Below, piece by piece: positions 8,138 to 15,837 of a stretch of DNA of 64,000 bases. The notes under the pieces are model-generated. The model was not told where the DNA came from. It saw nothing but the letters and a program-made list of their open reading frames with translations, and did no database searches. The stretch comes from Christensenella sp964438705. GTDB taxonomy: Bacteria > Bacillota > Clostridia > Christensenellales > Christensenellaceae. How positions within the stretch are numbered: position 1 is the stretch's first letter; each line of letters opens with the position of its first letter. Both the position numbers and the translations under genes were made by a program. The DNA lies in the NCBI GenBank assembly GCA_964438705.1, contig CAYTKQ010000003.1, positions 124,001 to 188,000 on the forward strand, in the 5' to 3' direction.

Positions 8138-9310
8138 ATGGAAAGGATATATCTGGATTATGCAGCGACGACTTACGTAAAAGATGAAGTGCTGGAGGCG
8201 ATGAAGCCTTATTATAAAGAGCATTTTGGTAATCCGTCCAGCATGTATGAAACCGGCCGTTACGCAAAAAATGCGCTGGATCAGGCGCGCTCGGACGTGG
8301 CGAAGTGCATCAATGCAAAATTCAACAATGAGGTGTATTTTACATCGTGCGGCACGGAGAGTGACAACTGGGCCTTGAAGGGCGTGATGGAAGCGAATCA
8401 GGCGAAGGGCAGACATTTGATCACAACGGCGGTTGAGCATCACGCGATTATGGATACTGCTGAATATCTCGAGAAACAGGGGTATGATGTTACGTTTCTC
8501 CCCGTGGATGAATACGGCATGGTGAGCGCACAGCAGGTGAAGGATGCAATTCGCGACGATACGGTTCTTGTATCTGTCGTTTATGCGAACAACGAGGTGG
8601 GAACGATCAACCCGATTGCTGAAATCGGCAAGGTGACGCGCGAGGCGGGAGTGCTGCTGCATACGGACGCGGTGCAGGCCGCGGGGCATTTGCCTTTGGA
8701 CGTGCAGGCGGATAACGTCGACTTGCTTTCCATATCGGCACATAAATTTTACGGGCCCAAAGGGATCGGCATGCTCTACATTCGTAATGGCGTGAAGATA
8801 GAGCGCTTTATACACGGCGGTGCGCAGGAGCGCAGAAGACGCGCGGGTACGGAGAATGTTCCGGAGATCATCGGGCTTGCGAAGGCATTTTCGATGGCAG
8901 CGGAACAGTTGGATGAAAAAAATACGCGGCTAACGGAGCTGCGGGATCATATGATCCGCGAAATCACGGAGCGGATACCCTATACCAAGCTCAATGGGCA
9001 TCCGACGAAGAGGCTGAGCAACAATGTGAACGTTTCGCTTGAATTCATCGAGGCGGAGGCGTCGCTTTTGAGCCTTGACCTTGCGGGCATCGAATGCTCG
9101 AGCGGATCGGCGTGCGCGAGCGGATCGCTTGAGTCCTCTCATGTGCTTCTGGCGATGGGGATTCCGGCGGAGATCGCGAAGGGGGCGCTTAGGTTTACGA
9201 TGGGCGACTCGACGACGAAGGAACAGATCGACTACACAATCAACGAACTGGTGCAGCTTGCGGAACGGCTGAGGAAGATATCCCCGCTGTTTGCGAAGAT
9301 GCACGCATAG
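8138..9310 (+). CDS. nifS: cysteine desulfurase, NifS/IscS type
   Basis: Pyridoxal-phosphate enzyme that converts cysteine to alanine and passes persulfide sulfur to the Fe-S scaffold. The PLP lysine is Lys203 (ISAHKFYGPKG), the cofactor-stacking histidine is in the TAVEHHA stretch, and the persulfide cysteine is Cys326 in the loop CSSGSACASGS, the class I (NifS/IscS) form. Length is 390 residues. The partner scaffold gene nifU follows after 16 bases, so the two form the housekeeping Fe-S assembly pair typical of Clostridia. The start ATG has GAAGG upstream. Confidence 0.95.
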   Translation: MERIYLDYAATTYVKDEVLEAMKPYYKEHFGNPSSMYETGRYAKNALDQARSDVAKCINAKFNNEVYFTSCGTESDNWALKGVMEANQAKGRHLITTAVEHHAIMDTAEYLEKQGYDVTFLPVDEYGMVSAQQVKDAIRDDTVLVSVVYANNEVGTINPIAEIGKVTREAGVLLHTDAVQAAGHLPLDVQADNVDLLSISAHKFYGPKGIGMLYIRNGVKIERFIHGGAQERRRRAGTENVPEIIGLAKAFSMAAEQLDEKNTRLTELRDHMIREITERIPYTKLNGHPTKRLSNNVNVSLEFIEAEASLLSLDLAGIECSSGSACASGSLESSHVLLAMGIPAEIAKGALRFTMGDSTTKEQIDYTINELVQLAERLRKISPLFAKMHA

Positions 9311-9326
9311 AAAAGGAGAAAACATT

Positions 9327-9695
9327 ATGTATACAGAAACATTGATCAAACATTTTCAGGAGCCCCACAACGTAGGCGTTATGGAAGATGCGGATATTGT
9401 GGGTGAGGCTGGCAGCCCGACCTGCGGAGATACGACGACCGTTTATCTTAAGATGGACGGAAACGTGATCAAGGATATTTCGTTCCAAACCTATGGCTGC
9501 GCGGCGGCGATCGCAAGCTCTAGCATTCTCACGGACATGGTGAAGGGTAAGACGATCGACGAGGCGCTGAAAATTACGAAAAGCGATATCGTAGACGAGC
9601 TTGGCGGAATGCCGGCGGAGAAGGTGCATTGCTCTTTGCTTGCTGAAGATGCGCTTAAGGCGGCGCTTAGTAAGGTGCTCGGCGAAAACAAATAG
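9327..9695 (+). CDS. nifU: Fe-S cluster scaffold protein, NifU N-terminal/IscU type
   Basis: Scaffold on which 2Fe-2S/4Fe-4S clusters are built with sulfur from NifS. The start at 9327 is chosen for its RBS (AAAGGAG, ten bases upstream) and because family members begin with MYTE-like sequence. The three cluster-ligating cysteines are Cys33 (SPTCGDTT), Cys58 (TYGCAAA) and Cys102 (KVHCSLL). At 122 residues it is a single-domain IscU/NifU-N protein without the C-terminal Nfu domain. Adjacent to nifS. Confidence 0.94.
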   Translation: MYTETLIKHFQEPHNVGVMEDADIVGEAGSPTCGDTTTVYLKMDGNVIKDISFQTYGCAAAIASSSILTDMVKGKTIDEALKITKSDIVDELGGMPAEKVHCSLLAEDALKAALSKVLGENK

Positions 9696-9698
9696 CGA

Positions 9699-9727
9699 TT
9701 TACTTTTCAAGTGGCTTGAGATATAAT
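9699..9727 (+). promoter_or_regulatory. promoter for ireB
   Basis: TTTACT (9699-9704), 17-base spacer, perfect TATAAT (9722-9727). It lies directly after nifU and 35 bases before the ireB start. Confidence 0.8.
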
Positions 9728-9761
9728 AACATTAAGAAGCATGGTGAATGGAGGCGGGTTC

Positions 9762-10016
9762 ATGGCAGATTTGGATAAGACGATGCAGTTTAATTTTGAC
9801 AAGGAATTGGAAAATCCTGTTCGCGGGATCATTCGTATTGTGAGCGAAGCGATGCGCGAAAAGGGATATGATCCGGTGAATCAGCTCATTGGCTACATTG
9901 TTTCCGGTGATCCGACCTATGTGACAGGCTATAAAAATGCCCGTTCGCTGATTGCAAGCGTGGATCGGGACGAGCTTCTTGAGGAATTGGTTAGCTACTA
10001 CATCAAACAAATGTAA
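9762..10016 (+). CDS. ireB: IreB family regulatory phosphoprotein (UPF0297)
   Basis: Small cytoplasmic protein of the YrzL/IreB family. In Enterococcus faecalis IreB is phosphorylated by the PASTA kinase IreK and controls cephalosporin resistance. The ATG at 9762 is preferred over one seven codons upstream because GGAGG (9750-9754) is correctly spaced and family members start with MxxLDKTMxF. The 84-residue length and the stretch NPVRGIIRIVSEAMREKGY are characteristic. It heads the conserved ireB-ruvX-yrzB order. A terminator separates it from ruvX, so much of its transcription may end there. Confidence 0.93.
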   Translation: MADLDKTMQFNFDKELENPVRGIIRIVSEAMREKGYDPVNQLIGYIVSGDPTYVTGYKNARSLIASVDRDELLEELVSYYIKQM

Positions 10017-10027
10017 GATGAAAATTG

Positions 10028-10066
10028 ATCACGCCTGAAATCGTTGGTTCCAGGCGTGATTTTTTA
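10028..10066 (+). terminator. intrinsic terminator between ireB and ruvX
   Basis: Perfect 10-bp stem ATCACGCCTG / CAGGCGTGAT with a 13-base loop and six T residues. Confidence 0.9.
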
Positions 10067-10084
10067 TCAGGCAAGGAGAGACGG

Positions 10085-10495
10085 TTGGGCAGAATTTTAG
10101 GACTGGACGTGGGGGATGTACGAATCGGCGCGGCAATATCGGATCTGCTGATGATTACCGCACAGGGCATAGAGACCTATACGCGCAAAGATACGGAAGC
10201 GGATTTGGAACATTTTTGTGCATTGATGGACGAGCGGGATGTGGAAACGATTGTGTGCGGCCTTCCGAAGAACATGAATGGAACGATTGGTGAGCAGGCG
10301 GAAAAGGTACAGGATTTTGCGGAAAAGCTCAAGCAGGCGAGCGGACGCAAGCTTGTCTATTGGGATGAACGCCTAACGACGAAGATCGCGCACAGGACGC
10401 TTCTGGAGGCGGATATGAGCCGCAAGAAGCGCAAAGCGGTGGTGGATAAGATTGCCGCCGTGTATATTTTGCAGGGATACATGGACAGCCTGTAG
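10085..10495 (+). CDS. ruvX: RuvX/YqgF Holliday junction resolvase-like nuclease
   Basis: RNase H-fold nuclease of the YqgF family, implicated in Holliday junction resolution and in 16S rRNA 5' maturation. The first strand with the catalytic Asp is at the N terminus (RILGLDVGDVRIGAAISD) and a later acidic motif is in VYWDERLTT. The TTG start at 10085 is chosen because AAGGAGAG (10073-10080) precedes it; an upstream frame start would lie inside the terminator hairpin and add residues absent from the family. Predicted length is 136 residues. The order ireB-ruvX-yrzB is conserved in Firmicutes. Confidence 0.92.
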   Translation: MGRILGLDVGDVRIGAAISDLLMITAQGIETYTRKDTEADLEHFCALMDERDVETIVCGLPKNMNGTIGEQAEKVQDFAEKLKQASGRKLVYWDERLTTKIAHRTLLEADMSRKKRKAVVDKIAAVYILQGYMDSL

Positions 10496-10538
10496 GCGCC
10501 ATATAAGGCAGCGAAGGGCGATTGAAAGGAGAGCGGTT

Positions 10539-10823
10539 ATGAGCGAAGAAGAAATGAACTTGATCGAGATGCAGGATGAGGACGGTAATGTTTTAAAGTT
10601 TGAGCATCTGCTTACATTTGAGGTGGACGAAGATTTTTATGTAGCGTTTACGCCCGTCGAAAAGATGGAAGAGTTTGACGTGGGCGAAGTTCTGATCATG
10701 CGCATCCAAGAGGGCGATGACGGAGACGTTTATATGCCGATCGAGACGGAAAAGGAACTTGATGAGCTATGGGCCATCTTCCAGCAGCTTTATTATGAAG
10801 GCGAGGACGAGGAGGAAGAATAA
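10539..10823 (+). CDS. DUF1292 (YrzB) family protein
   Basis: Small, very acidic cytoplasmic protein of unknown function, 94 residues. It carries the family pattern of a DEDGNxxxFEHLxTFEVD segment followed by YxxFxPxE, and ends in an acidic tail rich in Glu. The start at 10539 has AAAGGAGAG (10526-10533) in front. It is the third member of the conserved ireB-ruvX-DUF1292 neighbourhood, which supports the assignment but not a function. Confidence 0.88.
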   Translation: MSEEEMNLIEMQDEDGNVLKFEHLLTFEVDEDFYVAFTPVEKMEEFDVGEVLIMRIQEGDDGDVYMPIETEKELDELWAIFQQLYYEGEDEEEE

Positions 10824-10859
10824 ACCTTCCTCTGAGGCAAAAAAATGTTGCGTGAAGTA

Positions 10860-10888
10860 TTGACAGAAGAGCCTGTTTATAATAAAAT
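10860..10888 (+). promoter_or_regulatory. promoter of the tRNA operon
   Basis: Perfect -35 TTGACA (10860-10865), 17-base spacer, -10 TAAAAT (10883-10888), about 40 bases before tRNA-Val. This is the strongest -35 in the window, as expected for a stable RNA operon. Confidence 0.85.
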
Positions 10889-10926
10889 AATAGACGCGCT
10901 GTAAATTCAGTGCACACGCAATGTGT

Positions 10927-11002
10927 GGGAGTATAGCTCAGCTGGGAGAGCATCTGCCTTACAAGCAGAGGGTCACAGGTTCGAGCCCTGTTACTCCCAC
11001 CA
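10927..11002 (+). tRNA. tRNA-Val (anticodon TAC)
   Basis: 76 bases with encoded CCA. Acceptor arms GGGAGTA / TACTCCC pair fully; the anticodon loop CTTACAA (10958-10964) gives anticodon TAC; the T arm contains GGTTCGAGCC. Confidence 0.97.
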
Positions 11003-11010
11003 TTCAGTTT

Positions 11011-11087
11011 GGCCCGGTAGTTCAGTTGGTTAGAACGCTAGCCTGTCACGCTAGAGGTCGAGAGTTCGAGTCTCTTCCGGGTCGCCA
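11011..11087 (+). tRNA. tRNA-Asp (anticodon GTC)
   Basis: 77 bases with encoded CCA. Anticodon loop CTGTCAC inside stem CTAGC/GCTAG; discriminator G as expected for Asp. Eight bases after tRNA-Val. Confidence 0.97.
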
Positions 11088-11092
11088 AATAT

Positions 11093-11167
11093 GCGGGAGT
11101 GGCTCAGTGGTAGAGCGTCGCCTTGCCAAGGCGAATGTCGCGAGTTCGAATCTCGTCTTCCGCTCCA
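11093..11167 (+). tRNA. tRNA-Gly (anticodon GCC)
   Basis: 75 bases with encoded CCA. Acceptor GCGGGAG / CTTCCGC; anticodon loop TTGCCAA in stem TCGCC/GGCGA gives GCC; discriminator T. Confidence 0.97.
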
Positions 11168-11170
11168 TAT

Positions 11171-11244
11171 GGCGCCATAGCCAAGTGGTAAGGCAGGGGC
11201 CTGCAAAGCCCTCACCCCCAGTTCAAATCTGGGTGGCGCCTCCA
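11171..11244 (+). tRNA. tRNA-Cys (anticodon GCA)
   Basis: 74 bases with encoded CCA. Acceptor GGCGCCA / TGGCGCC; anticodon loop CTGCAAA gives GCA; discriminator T, an identity element of tRNA-Cys. Confidence 0.96.
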
Positions 11245-11271
11245 AACACCGCGGCGATATCCGCCGCATTG

Positions 11272-11300
11272 AACCCCTGCTGTATGCGGGGGTTTTCTTT
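11272..11300 (+). terminator. terminator of the Val-Asp-Gly-Cys tRNA operon
   Basis: Nine-pair stem AACCCCTGC / GCGGGGGTT (one G-T pair), 5-base loop, then TTTTCTTTT. It separates the first four tRNAs from tRNA-Leu. Confidence 0.85.
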
Positions 11301-11321
11301 TGAAAAAACCGTTCATTTATA

Positions 11322-11350
11322 TTGTATTCAAATGACGGGTATGATAAAAT
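11322..11350 (+). promoter_or_regulatory. promoter for tRNA-Leu
   Basis: TTGTAT (11322-11327), 17-base spacer, TAAAAT (11345-11350), 20 bases before the mature 5' end. Confidence 0.7.
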
Positions 11351-11369
11351 ACAAAAGTCAATTCAATCA

Positions 11370-11458
11370 GCCGAAGTGGCGGAACAGGCAGACGCACAGG
11401 ACTTAAAATCCTGCGGGAGTTAAACCCCGTACCGGTTCGATCCCGGTCTTCGGCACCA
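11370..11458 (+). tRNA. tRNA-Leu (anticodon TAA)
   Basis: 89 bases with encoded CCA and the long variable arm of class II tRNAs. Acceptor GCCGAAG / CTTCGGC; anticodon loop CTTAAAA gives TAA; discriminator A. It borders the AT-rich island on its 3' side. Confidence 0.97.
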
Positions 11459-11479
11459 CCGGCTTGATGCCGGACACAT

Positions 11480-11515
11480 GTCGCGTATCATCGTTTGGTG
11501 ATATGCGACTTTTTT
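11480..11515 (+). terminator. terminator after tRNA-Leu
   Basis: Eleven-pair stem GTCGCGTATCA / TGATATGCGAC with one G-T pair, followed by six T residues. The remaining sequence to 11663 shows no gene. Confidence 0.88.
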
Positions 11516-11663
11516 GTTCTCGCGTTTTGGCGTTTGTCCTTTTGAATACACGTTGAAATGAGAAGCAGCACCAGGCTCTTTAGGCGATGATGGATTTTTT
11601 ATAAGATCGTTTTTCTGACAGGGCAAAATTATCCTCCGCTCTGCACTAATCAAATAACAATAT

Positions 11664-12443
11664 TCAACTTTGTTTATATTCTAGCAAGTTTTGATAAGTA
11701 GCATCATCTATAGAGTTAAGCAAACCGCAATAAACAACTGGGAGAAAAATGTATTCAATTTCCCCATTTTTTTCTATTTGGGCAATTGCGGATATTTCTG
11801 AAACAAGATAATTGTTTTGTATGGGAATCGTTCCCAAAACTGTTGAATTTGCAATTTCTGCATGAATATCGTTTCCGCTGTCTGATGTACAATATATTTT
11901 TTTGAGGGAGACATCGCTTGAAAGAATCATATCATAAGGATAGGCGGATTTGTCGGCAGTCTGTGCATATTGTGTATTCAAATCTATAGGTCGGTTATTG
12001 AGCTCTATATCAAAAAGCTTTTTACCTGTAAATCTCTTATCAAGTATTAATTTACCAAAGAAATAAATTTTTTCTTTTCCACCTAAAATGATCTTTATTT
12101 CTTCAAGTTCGTATATACCTTCAACCCCTGAAGAATCTACCGTAATATTGATTGTAATAATATCCTGCTGCTTGTCTTGATTAGTAGTTTTTAAAATATC
12201 ATATTTACATATGGGTAAATCGGTTATGATTTGCGTGTTGGCTGTGCTGATATCAATATTCTTTTTAACAAATGCAAACACGCTGAAATCAACAGTTGTT
12301 GTTTCACTAGATTGCCCATTGTAAATATATGTTGGAATAAATATAAAATCATCTTCCCTCGCTAAATTGCTTTTTTCTGCAGAACAAGCAGGTAAGCTTA
12401 AAAACACTATTGTGATTAGAAAAACGCTAAATATTTTTTTCAT
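11664..12443 (-). CDS. predicted lipoprotein of unknown function
   Basis: 259-residue exported protein starting at 12443, where AGGAG lies seven bases upstream; the frame remains open further upstream but without signal sequence or RBS. The N terminus is a lipoprotein signal (MKKIFSVFLITIVFLSL, then PAC at the lipobox), so the mature protein would be membrane-anchored outside the cell. The rest is rich in Ile, Asn and Thr with beta-strand character and no motif I recognise. Base composition is clearly more AT-rich than the flanking chromosome. It lies 70 bases downstream of another secreted protein gene on the same strand, with a perfect hairpin between. Confidence 0.72.
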   Translation of the reverse strand: MKKIFSVFLITIVFLSLPACSAEKSNLAREDDFIFIPTYIYNGQSSETTTVDFSVFAFVKKNIDISTANTQIITDLPICKYDILKTTNQDKQQDIITINITVDSSGVEGIYELEEIKIILGGKEKIYFFGKLILDKRFTGKKLFDIELNNRPIDLNTQYAQTADKSAYPYDMILSSDVSLKKIYCTSDSGNDIHAEIANSTVLGTIPIQNNYLVSEISAIAQIEKNGEIEYIFLPVVYCGLLNSIDDATYQNLLEYKQS

Positions 12444-12462
12444 AATGATTCTCCTAATATTG

Positions 12463-12495
12463 GTGCCCGTCAAGAATAGAGATCTTGACGGGCAC
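12463..12495. repeat. perfect 13-bp hairpin between the two island genes
   Basis: GTGCCCGTCAAGA (12463-12475) and its exact complement (12483-12495) flank a 7-base loop. On the reverse strand, where both neighbours are transcribed, no U-tract follows, so it could be an RNA stabiliser, a processing site or an inefficient terminator. Confidence 0.75.
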
Positions 12496-12513
12496 ATGAG
12501 GTAAAATGAAAGA

Positions 12514-13104
12514 TTATCTATACAATACTCTAATATAGGTATAGTTGTTGCCGCGCGGTGTAAAGATTGTCCCATTGCGTGTGGTATTACTAACATAAGC
12601 TCCATTGCGTCTAGTCACTTTTACTGTAACATCTCTTTTGTATCTATCGGCTCTAAACACCAGTTTGCTATCTCGTGTCTTATCGGCCTCAATAACGGTT
12701 CCTACAGAATAACCAGAGCTGCAAGTTGCGGTAAAACCTAGTTGTGCTTTTGCTATAGCGGCATCGCCAGCCGTTATTCCACCGCTAAAAGTATAGCTCC
12801 ATGATTCGTTATAAGAAACAACGTAGCTTGACGCGCGCGTCCAAGAATTAGTGAAATATTTTAATAATACGTTGCTTTGCAAAGTAGAACTGTTTTGTGT
12901 AACTTTTGTCGTTTGACCTTGTTTGCGCGGTTGAATGACAGGGCTAAGTGGCCCGGGTATTTCTCCATTGATTGGCTGATTGCCATCATCAACGGCCACT
13001 ATACCTGTGTCATTTATTGATGTAGAATTTTCTGCTGCAGATGCAGTTGCGGTGAATGAGACTAAAAATATTGTTGCAAACAGTATTGAAAATATTTTTT
13101 TCAT
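12514..13104 (-). CDS. secreted protein of unknown function
   Basis: 196 residues. A clear signal peptide (MKKIFSILFATIFLVSFTATASAA, cleavage near AxA at about 22-24) is preceded by AAAGGAGAGAG at good spacing, which fixes the start. The mature part begins with a Pro/Gly/Asn-rich stretch, then a Ser/Thr/Tyr-rich beta-type domain with repeated aromatic residues (NESWSYTFSGG) and an Arg-rich end. There is no Cys pair, repeat or catalytic motif I recognise. It is AT-rich relative to surrounding genes and oriented toward the tRNA cluster, with the lipoprotein gene behind it. Extracellular location is well supported; function is unknown. Confidence 0.72.
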   Translation of the reverse strand: MKKIFSILFATIFLVSFTATASAAENSTSINDTGIVAVDDGNQPINGEIPGPLSPVIQPRKQGQTTKVTQNSSTLQSNVLLKYFTNSWTRASSYVVSYNESWSYTFSGGITAGDAAIAKAQLGFTATCSSGYSVGTVIEADKTRDSKLVFRADRYKRDVTVKVTRRNGAYVSNTTRNGTIFTPRGNNYTYIRVLYR

Positions 13105-13846
13105 ATTAAATTTCTCTCTCCTTTAGTGGTTGTTGGTTTTAGTCTTAAAGTGATATAATCAGTATGTCCTTGCAATTCCTCCTATTGATTTTGATAGGGC
13201 GCTACGGTTTTGTAAGGACTTTTAATTTTCCATTGAAACCACTTCCTTTCATTGCGACATATGGGCAGAAAAATTTGTTTGTTTACTTATATAACTACGC
13301 CGACCGAACAAATGGGGGGTATTTTATTAAAATTTTTGTAAGCGGTAAATAGTATGACGTCTGGAAGGCTTGCAGCATCCCTGCTAAACTGTAAGAAATC
13401 ACCAAAGCGGGAGGTGTCACCATAGCAAAATTGAAGCTGAAAGCGATAATTTCAAGACGATAGATGAGAAATTATTAGATGGCACGCAAGTTGTAGGAAT
13501 TTATGACGAAAACGGAGCCATAGTAAATGGTTACTACGATAAACTTGAGGTTATAATTAGGACTGATACATTGCTGTGTGATAAATTTCTTGCGTTCATC
13601 GCAAATACAACTATACAGTAAATATACGGTAGGTGGAAAATTTTTATCAAAATGAAAAATAACATTGAAATATAAGATGGGATTCAGTATAATAAAAGAA
13701 ATGAAATCGAATATTTTTATAAAACAGGCTTGAAATTGGCTTTTCCTTGCGGTTGTAAAATTCGCTTTACAAAAGGAAGATTCGAGCATTGTGCTTGAAT
13801 CAATACAGTTTTTTATTTCGAAATAAATGTAAGGACTTTAGGACAA
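13105..13846. other. 742-base AT-rich gap with an orphan open frame
   Basis: No intact gene is visible. From 13388 to 13621 (+) the frame is open for 77 codons without ATG, GTG or RBS; its translation (IEAESDNFKTIDEKL then GIYDENGAIVNGYYDKLEV) looks protein-like and may be a decayed gene. Just before it GGGAGGTGTCACCATA resembles an RBS with a mutated start whose frame stops after 13 codons. I cannot name a family. A perfect 16-bp palindrome lies at 13812-13827. Confidence 0.45.
13812..13827. promoter_or_regulatory. 16-bp palindrome upstream of the hydrolase operon
   Basis: TTTATTTCGAAATAAA is a perfect inverted repeat ending 20 bases before the first ATG of the operon. It has the size of a repressor operator; the binding protein is unknown. 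Confidence 0.4.
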
Positions 13847-14845
13847 ATGAACAACATGATAAAAAATGCCTGTATCAGAACGGTTTTAGGAGACGTCGGG
13901 CCGGAGGAGCTGGGGTACTGCCAGTGCCACGAGCATATTTTTCTGGAAAAGGATAAATCTTTTGAGGTATCGCCTGTCTTGTATATGGACGACTACGAAA
14001 AATCGGAGGCGGAGCTTGAGGAATACCGTGCGGCGGGCGGCGGAGCGATCGTGGATGCGCAGCCCGTACTGGGCGGCAGGATGGCTGAGCTTCTGGAAAA
14101 AGCATCCGCGCAAAGCGGCGTAAAAATCATTGCTTCCACGGGTTTTCACAAAACGATTTTTTATTATGATGACAGTTATGTCTTCACAAAGGGCGTTGAC
14201 GACATAACGGATCTTTATATTGAAGAGATCGAGCATGGAATGTATTCCTCGCGGTGCGATGGTGCGCGAAAGCTTCTGTGCAGGGCCGGACAGATCAAGA
14301 CGGCGATCGACAGGAAAGGAATCCATGCGGACGCGACCTATGAAAAGCTGTTTGAGGCGGCGGCGAATGCCGCTTATGCGACAGGCGCGCCGGTCATGAT
14401 ACATATTGAGCAGGACGCGGATGCGCTGCACGTGGTGGAGTTCTTTGCAAAAAAAGGCATTGCGGCGAACAGACTGATGCTGTGCCATATCGATCGTGCG
14501 AGATATGATTTCGGATACAACAAGGAATGCGCACAGACAGGCGCTTTTATGGAATATGACACGATCAACAGGCTGAAATATCATGACGACGTCAAGGAAG
14601 CGGAGTTGATCGAATTCATGTTGTGCGCAGGGTTTGCTTCTCAACTGCTTCTTGGACTCGACACCACGAATGCGCGGCTGAGAAGCTATGGCGCGGCGGA
14701 CATGGGGCTTGATTTCATATTGAAGGCATTTGTTCCTTTTATGGAAGAACGCGGGGTTACAAAAGAGACGCTGCATGAAATGCTCGTTGAAAACCCAAAG
14801 AGGGCGCTGGTACTGTTAAATAAAGTAGGCAATACAAATATTTGA
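13847..14845 (+). CDS. phosphotriesterase-family metal-dependent hydrolase
   Basis: Amidohydrolase-superfamily protein of the PTE group, which includes lactonases and phosphotriesterases. The binuclear metal ligands can be traced: His28 and His30 (CHEHIF), a lysine in RAGQIKTA that would be carboxylated, histidines in MIHIEQ and LCHIDR, and the catalytic Asp in LLGLDTT. Length 332. It is followed by a 2-hydroxyacid dehydrogenase and a KDPG-type aldolase, so a sugar-acid lactone is a plausible substrate (inference). A second PTE-like gene at 29.5 kb shares the architecture. The start is weakly supported by an AGGAC sequence. Confidence 0.85.
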   Translation: MNNMIKNACIRTVLGDVGPEELGYCQCHEHIFLEKDKSFEVSPVLYMDDYEKSEAELEEYRAAGGGAIVDAQPVLGGRMAELLEKASAQSGVKIIASTGFHKTIFYYDDSYVFTKGVDDITDLYIEEIEHGMYSSRCDGARKLLCRAGQIKTAIDRKGIHADATYEKLFEAAANAAYATGAPVMIHIEQDADALHVVEFFAKKGIAANRLMLCHIDRARYDFGYNKECAQTGAFMEYDTINRLKYHDDVKEAELIEFMLCAGFASQLLLGLDTTNARLRSYGAADMGLDFILKAFVPFMEERGVTKETLHEMLVENPKRALVLLNKVGNTNI

Positions 14846-14868
14846 GCGACAAAACGGGAGGAAAAAGA

Positions 14869-15825
14869 ATGAAAATATTGGTGACGCCGACTTCGTTTTT
14901 GAAGCCGGAAAATGCGGAGGCCAAGGCGAAGCTCGAAGCATTTGCGGATGAGGTAGTTTATAATGACCTTGGGCGGCCGCTGCAGGCAGACGAGATCATT
15001 GAGCGCCTTGACGGGGTGGACGGGTATGTCGCGGGGCTCGACTACATCACCGCCGAAGTACTTGAAAAGGCGCCTGAGCCTTTAAAGGTGATTTCCAGAT
15101 ATGGCGCGGGCGTTGACCGCGTGGACATGGACGCCGCTATCAAAAAGGGAATCAAGGTGACCAATACGCCGGGTACGAATTCCGTAGCGGTGTGTGAGCT
15201 TGCGTTTGCGCTGATGCTGTGCGCGGCGAGAAATGTGCCTAAGCTGCATACGGCGGTGGAAAAGGGAGAATGGCCGCGCAGCCAGGGCCTAGAGCTTTAC
15301 GGCAAGACGCTGGGCATCGTGGGCATGGGGGCAATCGGAAAAAATCTTGCGACCCGTGCGAAGGCGTTTGGCATGAATGTGAACGCATACGACCCGTATT
15401 TTGATGAAGCATTCGCAAAGGAAAACGGGATCGGGCGGATGGAGCTGAACGACGTATTGACGACCTCTGATTTTATTTCGCTGCATGTACCGCTCAATGA
15501 TTCCACCCGTCATATGATCGACGCGGCGAAAATCGCAGAGATGAAGGATGGCGCGGTGATCATCAATACGGCGCGCGGCGGCATCATCGACGAGCAGGCG
15601 GCAGCGGATGCCATCAAGAGCGGTAAGCTCGGCGGACTCGGATTGGATGCGTTTGAACAGGAGCCACTCATCAATTCGCCGTTGAAGGGGCTTGACAAGG
15701 TGATCTTCACCCCGCATACGGGCGCGCATACGGCAGAGGCTGTAAGCGGCATGGGAAGCATGGCGGTGGACAATGTGATTGCGGTTCTAAAGGGCGAAAG
15801 CTGCCCGTATATTCTCAATAAATAA
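14869..15825 (+). CDS. D-isomer-specific 2-hydroxyacid dehydrogenase
   Basis: NAD(P)-dependent oxidoreductase of the phosphoglycerate dehydrogenase-like family. ATG 14869 is used because GGGAGG lies seven bases upstream. The Rossmann motif is GMGAIG (152-157) and the catalytic triad is Arg236 (NTARGG), Glu265 (FEQEP) and His283 (PHTGAHT). At 318 residues it has no ACT domain, so it is not a classical regulated SerA. It lies between a hydrolase and an aldolase in one transcription unit and probably oxidises or reduces an intermediate of sugar-acid breakdown (inference). Confidence 0.9.
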   Translation: MKILVTPTSFLKPENAEAKAKLEAFADEVVYNDLGRPLQADEIIERLDGVDGYVAGLDYITAEVLEKAPEPLKVISRYGAGVDRVDMDAAIKKGIKVTNTPGTNSVAVCELAFALMLCAARNVPKLHTAVEKGEWPRSQGLELYGKTLGIVGMGAIGKNLATRAKAFGMNVNAYDPYFDEAFAKENGIGRMELNDVLTTSDFISLHVPLNDSTRHMIDAAKIAEMKDGAVIINTARGGIIDEQAAADAIKSGKLGGLGLDAFEQEPLINSPLKGLDKVIFTPHTGAHTAEAVSGMGSMAVDNVIAVLKGESCPYILNK

Positions 15826-15837
15826 GTAGGTGTGATT

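Noticed and set aside
10921..11406. Long + strand open frame across the tRNA genes
   Set aside because: It is made of tRNA sequence (four complete tRNAs with CCA ends) and has no RBS or protein family.
11420..11653. Reverse-strand frame after tRNA-Leu
   Set aside because: It runs through the tRNA end and terminator and lacks start signals.
13164..13352. 62-codon + strand frame in the AT-rich gap
   Set aside because: No RBS, no recognisable motif and no continuity with neighbours; composition suggests chance.
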